Positions 6,507 through 8,498 of a stretch of 8,498 nucleotides of DNA are shown piece by piece. The stretch is taken from assembly GCA_020426125.1 (NCBI GenBank), contig JAGQQQ010000894.1:1-8498 (forward strand), given 5' to 3'. The notes under the pieces were generated by a model. That model searched no databases. It worked only from the letters and a program-made list of their open reading frames with translations, and was not told where the DNA came from. Position numbers and translations under genes: made by a program. The DNA is from Planctomycetaceae bacterium (GTDB taxonomy: Bacteria; Planctomycetota; Planctomycetia; Planctomycetales; Planctomycetaceae). Within the stretch, counting starts at the first letter, position 1, and each line of letters starts with the position of its first letter.

Positions 6507-7343
6507 ATGGATCCGCTGACTCTCGGCTTGGCCGCAAGTGGAGGAACCGCCATCGCGGGGGCGTGGATCTCCGCGCGATACGCTTGGTGGCGAAAGACCG
6601 CCCCGTGGAAGTGGCCACGGATCCTGATGTACCACATGGTTTGCCCCCATCGGCCGGGAGGTCGATTCAATGGCCTTCGAGTGGATCCCAAACTCTTTGA
6701 TGCCCAAATCCGCTGGCTCCGCGAAGATGGCTGGACCTTTCTCACCATGCGGGATGTGACAAAGAGCTGGGGGACAACACCGGAAAAGTCGGTGGTGATC
6801 ACTTTTGACGATGGCTACGCCGACAATCTCCTTGCAGCGCTTCCGATTTTAAGTCGCTATGACGCCCACGCGACCTTGTATCTTGTACATAACCGATTTG
6901 GAACGGATTGGTCTGTCAAGAAGAAGGCGCATCATACCGGAAACGAACTGGGAGAGGAGCCAAAACTGACCGACGGACAAGTTCGGGACATGCTGGAGTC
7001 CGGCCGAATCGAACTGGGGTCCCACACTCTGAGCCATCCCAACTTCTCTCGCCTCAACGACAAGGAAAAGCGGGAAGAATTGACGGCATCGAAACAAGCC
7101 TTGGAGCATGCCTTTCAGGTTCCGGTGACCTCTTTCGCTTATCCCTTTGGGATTTACATGCAAGGTGATGAAACGCTGGTCAAAGAAGCCGGCTATTCGA
7201 ATGCCGTGACCACGGACACCGGGATCGACTGCACACCAACTCCGAAGTTTCATCGGCTGAAACGCATCAAGATCGGCGGAAAGGAAAGTCTGTCGGCATT
7301 TCGACTCCGTCTCCGAACTGGCTGGCGTGCCTGGAACAAATAG
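6507..7343 (+). CDS. Membrane-anchored polysaccharide deacetylase (NodB / CE4 domain)
   Basis: 278 residues. Carbohydrate esterase family 4 enzymes are metal-dependent hydrolases that remove N- or O-acetyl groups from glycans. Seen: a weakly hydrophobic, Ala/Gly-rich N-terminal segment (4-23), probably a signal anchor, followed by basic and Trp-rich residues; ILMYHMV (39-45), typical of the exopolysaccharide-deacetylase branch; motif 1 TFDDG (99-103) with the catalytic base Asp101 and metal ligand Asp102; motif 2 HTLSHP (173-178) with the two metal-binding His; and motif 3 AYPFG (211-215). All key residues are intact. A loop at 130-155 (GTDWSVKKK...NELGEEPK) matches this branch and may shape the active site. 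The ATG at 6507 has only a weak AAGTGG ten bases upstream. It is followed after 18 bases by the ELM1-family gene, so the two are probably co-transcribed. Confidence 0.9.
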   Translation: MDPLTLGLAASGGTAIAGAWISARYAWWRKTAPWKWPRILMYHMVCPHRPGGRFNGLRVDPKLFDAQIRWLREDGWTFLTMRDVTKSWGTTPEKSVVITFDDGYADNLLAALPILSRYDAHATLYLVHNRFGTDWSVKKKAHHTGNELGEEPKLTDGQVRDMLESGRIELGSHTLSHPNFSRLNDKEKREELTASKQALEHAFQVPVTSFAYPFGIYMQGDETLVKEAGYSNAVTTDTGIDCTPTPKFHRLKRIKIGGKESLSAFRLRLRTGWRAWNK

Positions 7344-7361
7344 CAACGGGAACAATCACTC

Positions 7362-8453
7362 GTGTCTTCGACTCAAAAGCCTATCAGGGATTCGCAACGA
7401 CCCGCGCTGAGAGTGTGGGTCCTCAGCGACAAGAAACCGGGACATTTCAATCAGTCCCGTGGAGTGGTCCGCAGTCTCGAAAATTCGTTTGACGTGACGA
7501 CGGACTGGATCAATCTCCGAATGCGCTTCAACGGACATCGCCGGTCGCTGACGTGGCTGTTAAACGGAACACAAACCGGCTGGGATCCGGCCCGTCTGAG
7601 TTGGTTCTACAGTATCGACACCCTGCCGACCGATCGACCCGATCTGATCATCTCCGCAGGAGGAAACACACTGTATGCGAATGCCTGGCTGGCCCGAAGC
7701 CTCAACGTCGCCAACATCTTTATTGGTGACATTCGCCGACTGGCACCCCATCACTTTTCCAAGGTCATCACCTGGCTGGACGACCGGGAAGGAGAGCCCT
7801 TCCTGCGGTGGCCGATGACACCTGTCCCGGTATTGCCGGATGAAGCGGCTCAGGCCGGGGAAACATTTCGTCAGAAACATTGCCCTGGCGAGGAACAACT
7901 CTGGACGCTCCTGATTGGAGGGGACGGCGGCGGATACACCTATGACGAACAAGACTGGCGGCAACTGGCGGAGTTTCTTCAAGATGCCGCGAGTCACCAG
8001 GGAATACGCTGGCTGGTCGTCACCTCTCGTCGAACCGGCGTTCCCGCCGAACACCTTCTCAAGGACGCATTCGATCCGACCTTTATTGCCTACCAGTCCT
8101 TCTATTCGATGGAACGTTCGGCCGGGTATCTCGGATGTCTGGGAGCCGCTTCCCGCGTATTCTGCACCGAAGACAGCCATATGATGCTGACCGAATCCAT
8201 CTCGGCGGCAAAGCCAACGTATTCTCTCCGACCAAGACGGTCTCACACCCATTGGACAAACCAACGTTATCTGGACGCGTATGTGGGCAACGGTCATCTG
8301 ATCCAGATGGACATTGAGACCGCTTCCGAACAGCTTCGTGAAAGTTCGCCACCTCAGCCGATGACCGATGGTCCTCTCTATCGGTTGGGGGAACTTCTTA
8401 GAGAATGGTGGACACAGCAGTCGAAACAGACGCCAACTCGATGGGCAGGCTGA
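7362..8453 (+). CDS. ELM1-family (mitochondrial fission ELM1-like) GT-B protein
   Basis: 363 residues. Recognised as the ELM1/DUF1022 family by LSDKKPGHFNQSRGV (21-35), PDLIISAGGNTLYANAWLAR (93-112), LLIGGDGGGYTYDEQDW (183-199), LVVTSRRTG (218-226) and YLGCLGAASRVFCTEDSHMMLTESISAAKPTYSL (256-289). This is the two-Rossmann-domain pattern of GT-B glycosyltransferases, with the Glu/Asp-Ser segment and KP near the C terminus that in relatives sit at the nucleotide-sugar site. ELM1 was named for mitochondrial division in plants, but bacterial homologues are common and their biochemical role is poorly known; sugar transfer is inferred. No membrane segment or signal peptide, so cytoplasmic. The start is a GTG at 7362 without a strong Shine-Dalgarno; the next in-frame candidates would cut into the first conserved motif. 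It is probably in an operon with the deacetylase. Confidence 0.85.
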   Translation: MSSTQKPIRDSQRPALRVWVLSDKKPGHFNQSRGVVRSLENSFDVTTDWINLRMRFNGHRRSLTWLLNGTQTGWDPARLSWFYSIDTLPTDRPDLIISAGGNTLYANAWLARSLNVANIFIGDIRRLAPHHFSKVITWLDDREGEPFLRWPMTPVPVLPDEAAQAGETFRQKHCPGEEQLWTLLIGGDGGGYTYDEQDWRQLAEFLQDAASHQGIRWLVVTSRRTGVPAEHLLKDAFDPTFIAYQSFYSMERSAGYLGCLGAASRVFCTEDSHMMLTESISAAKPTYSLRPRRSHTHWTNQRYLDAYVGNGHLIQMDIETASEQLRESSPPQPMTDGPLYRLGELLREWWTQQSKQTPTRWAG

Positions 8454-8498
8454 AAACGTTGAGGCTCGTTCCGAGAACCGCATCCACTCTGGAATGGA
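8454..8498. other. Short 3' flank
   Basis: 45 bases after the ELM1-family stop. An ATG at 8494-8496 could open another gene just past the window edge, but too little is visible to support it. No terminator-like hairpin is seen here, so the operon may continue. Confidence 0.4.

Noticed and set aside
7560..8483. A 307-residue open frame on the minus strand opposite the ELM1-family gene
   Set aside because: Antisense shadow: its composition is unlike a folded protein family, while the plus-strand frame carries all the conserved ELM1 motifs.
8494..8498. Possible start codon of another gene at the right edge
   Set aside because: Only five bases are visible and no clear ribosome binding site precedes it.

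Overview
The window holds six protein-coding genes in three blocks. It looks like the chromosome of a Gram-negative bacterium with moderate GC (mid-50s %, estimated by eye). My best guess is a member of the Planctomycetota. That rests on the RND/MMPL-type exporter, the divergent citrate synthase, the ELM1-family protein, and the mix of genes with and without clear Shine-Dalgarno sites. It is an inference; there is no rRNA or marker gene here to settle it. I see no tRNA, rRNA, CRISPR array, insertion sequence, integrase or long repeat.

Left block (1-2400): an RND/MMPL-family exporter on the minus strand starts at 1922 and runs off the left edge, so only its first 640 residues are present. A 478-base gap separates it from a divergently transcribed gene. 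The gap has an AT-rich core with two GAAC...GTTC inverted pairs and a plausible sigma-70-like promoter near the citrate synthase.

Middle block (2401-5117): a short-type citrate synthase on the plus strand converges on a major facilitator superfamily (MFS) transporter on the minus strand. They are separated by 146 bases containing one small hairpin. The synthase keeps its catalytic His/His/Asp but departs from the family in the residues around them.

Right block (5118-8498): three plus-strand genes. A TylF/MycF-type O-methyltransferase has its own predicted promoter and a leader of about 170 bases with several stem-loops. A terminator-like hairpin follows it. Next comes a NodB-type polysaccharide deacetylase, followed 18 bases later by an ELM1-family (GT-B-like) protein. 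The three predicted activities (methyl transfer, de-N-acetylation, sugar-nucleotide-type transfer) fit modification or assembly of a cell-surface glycan. This is the part most worth following up, although each gene belongs to a known family. I found no convincing wholly new system.
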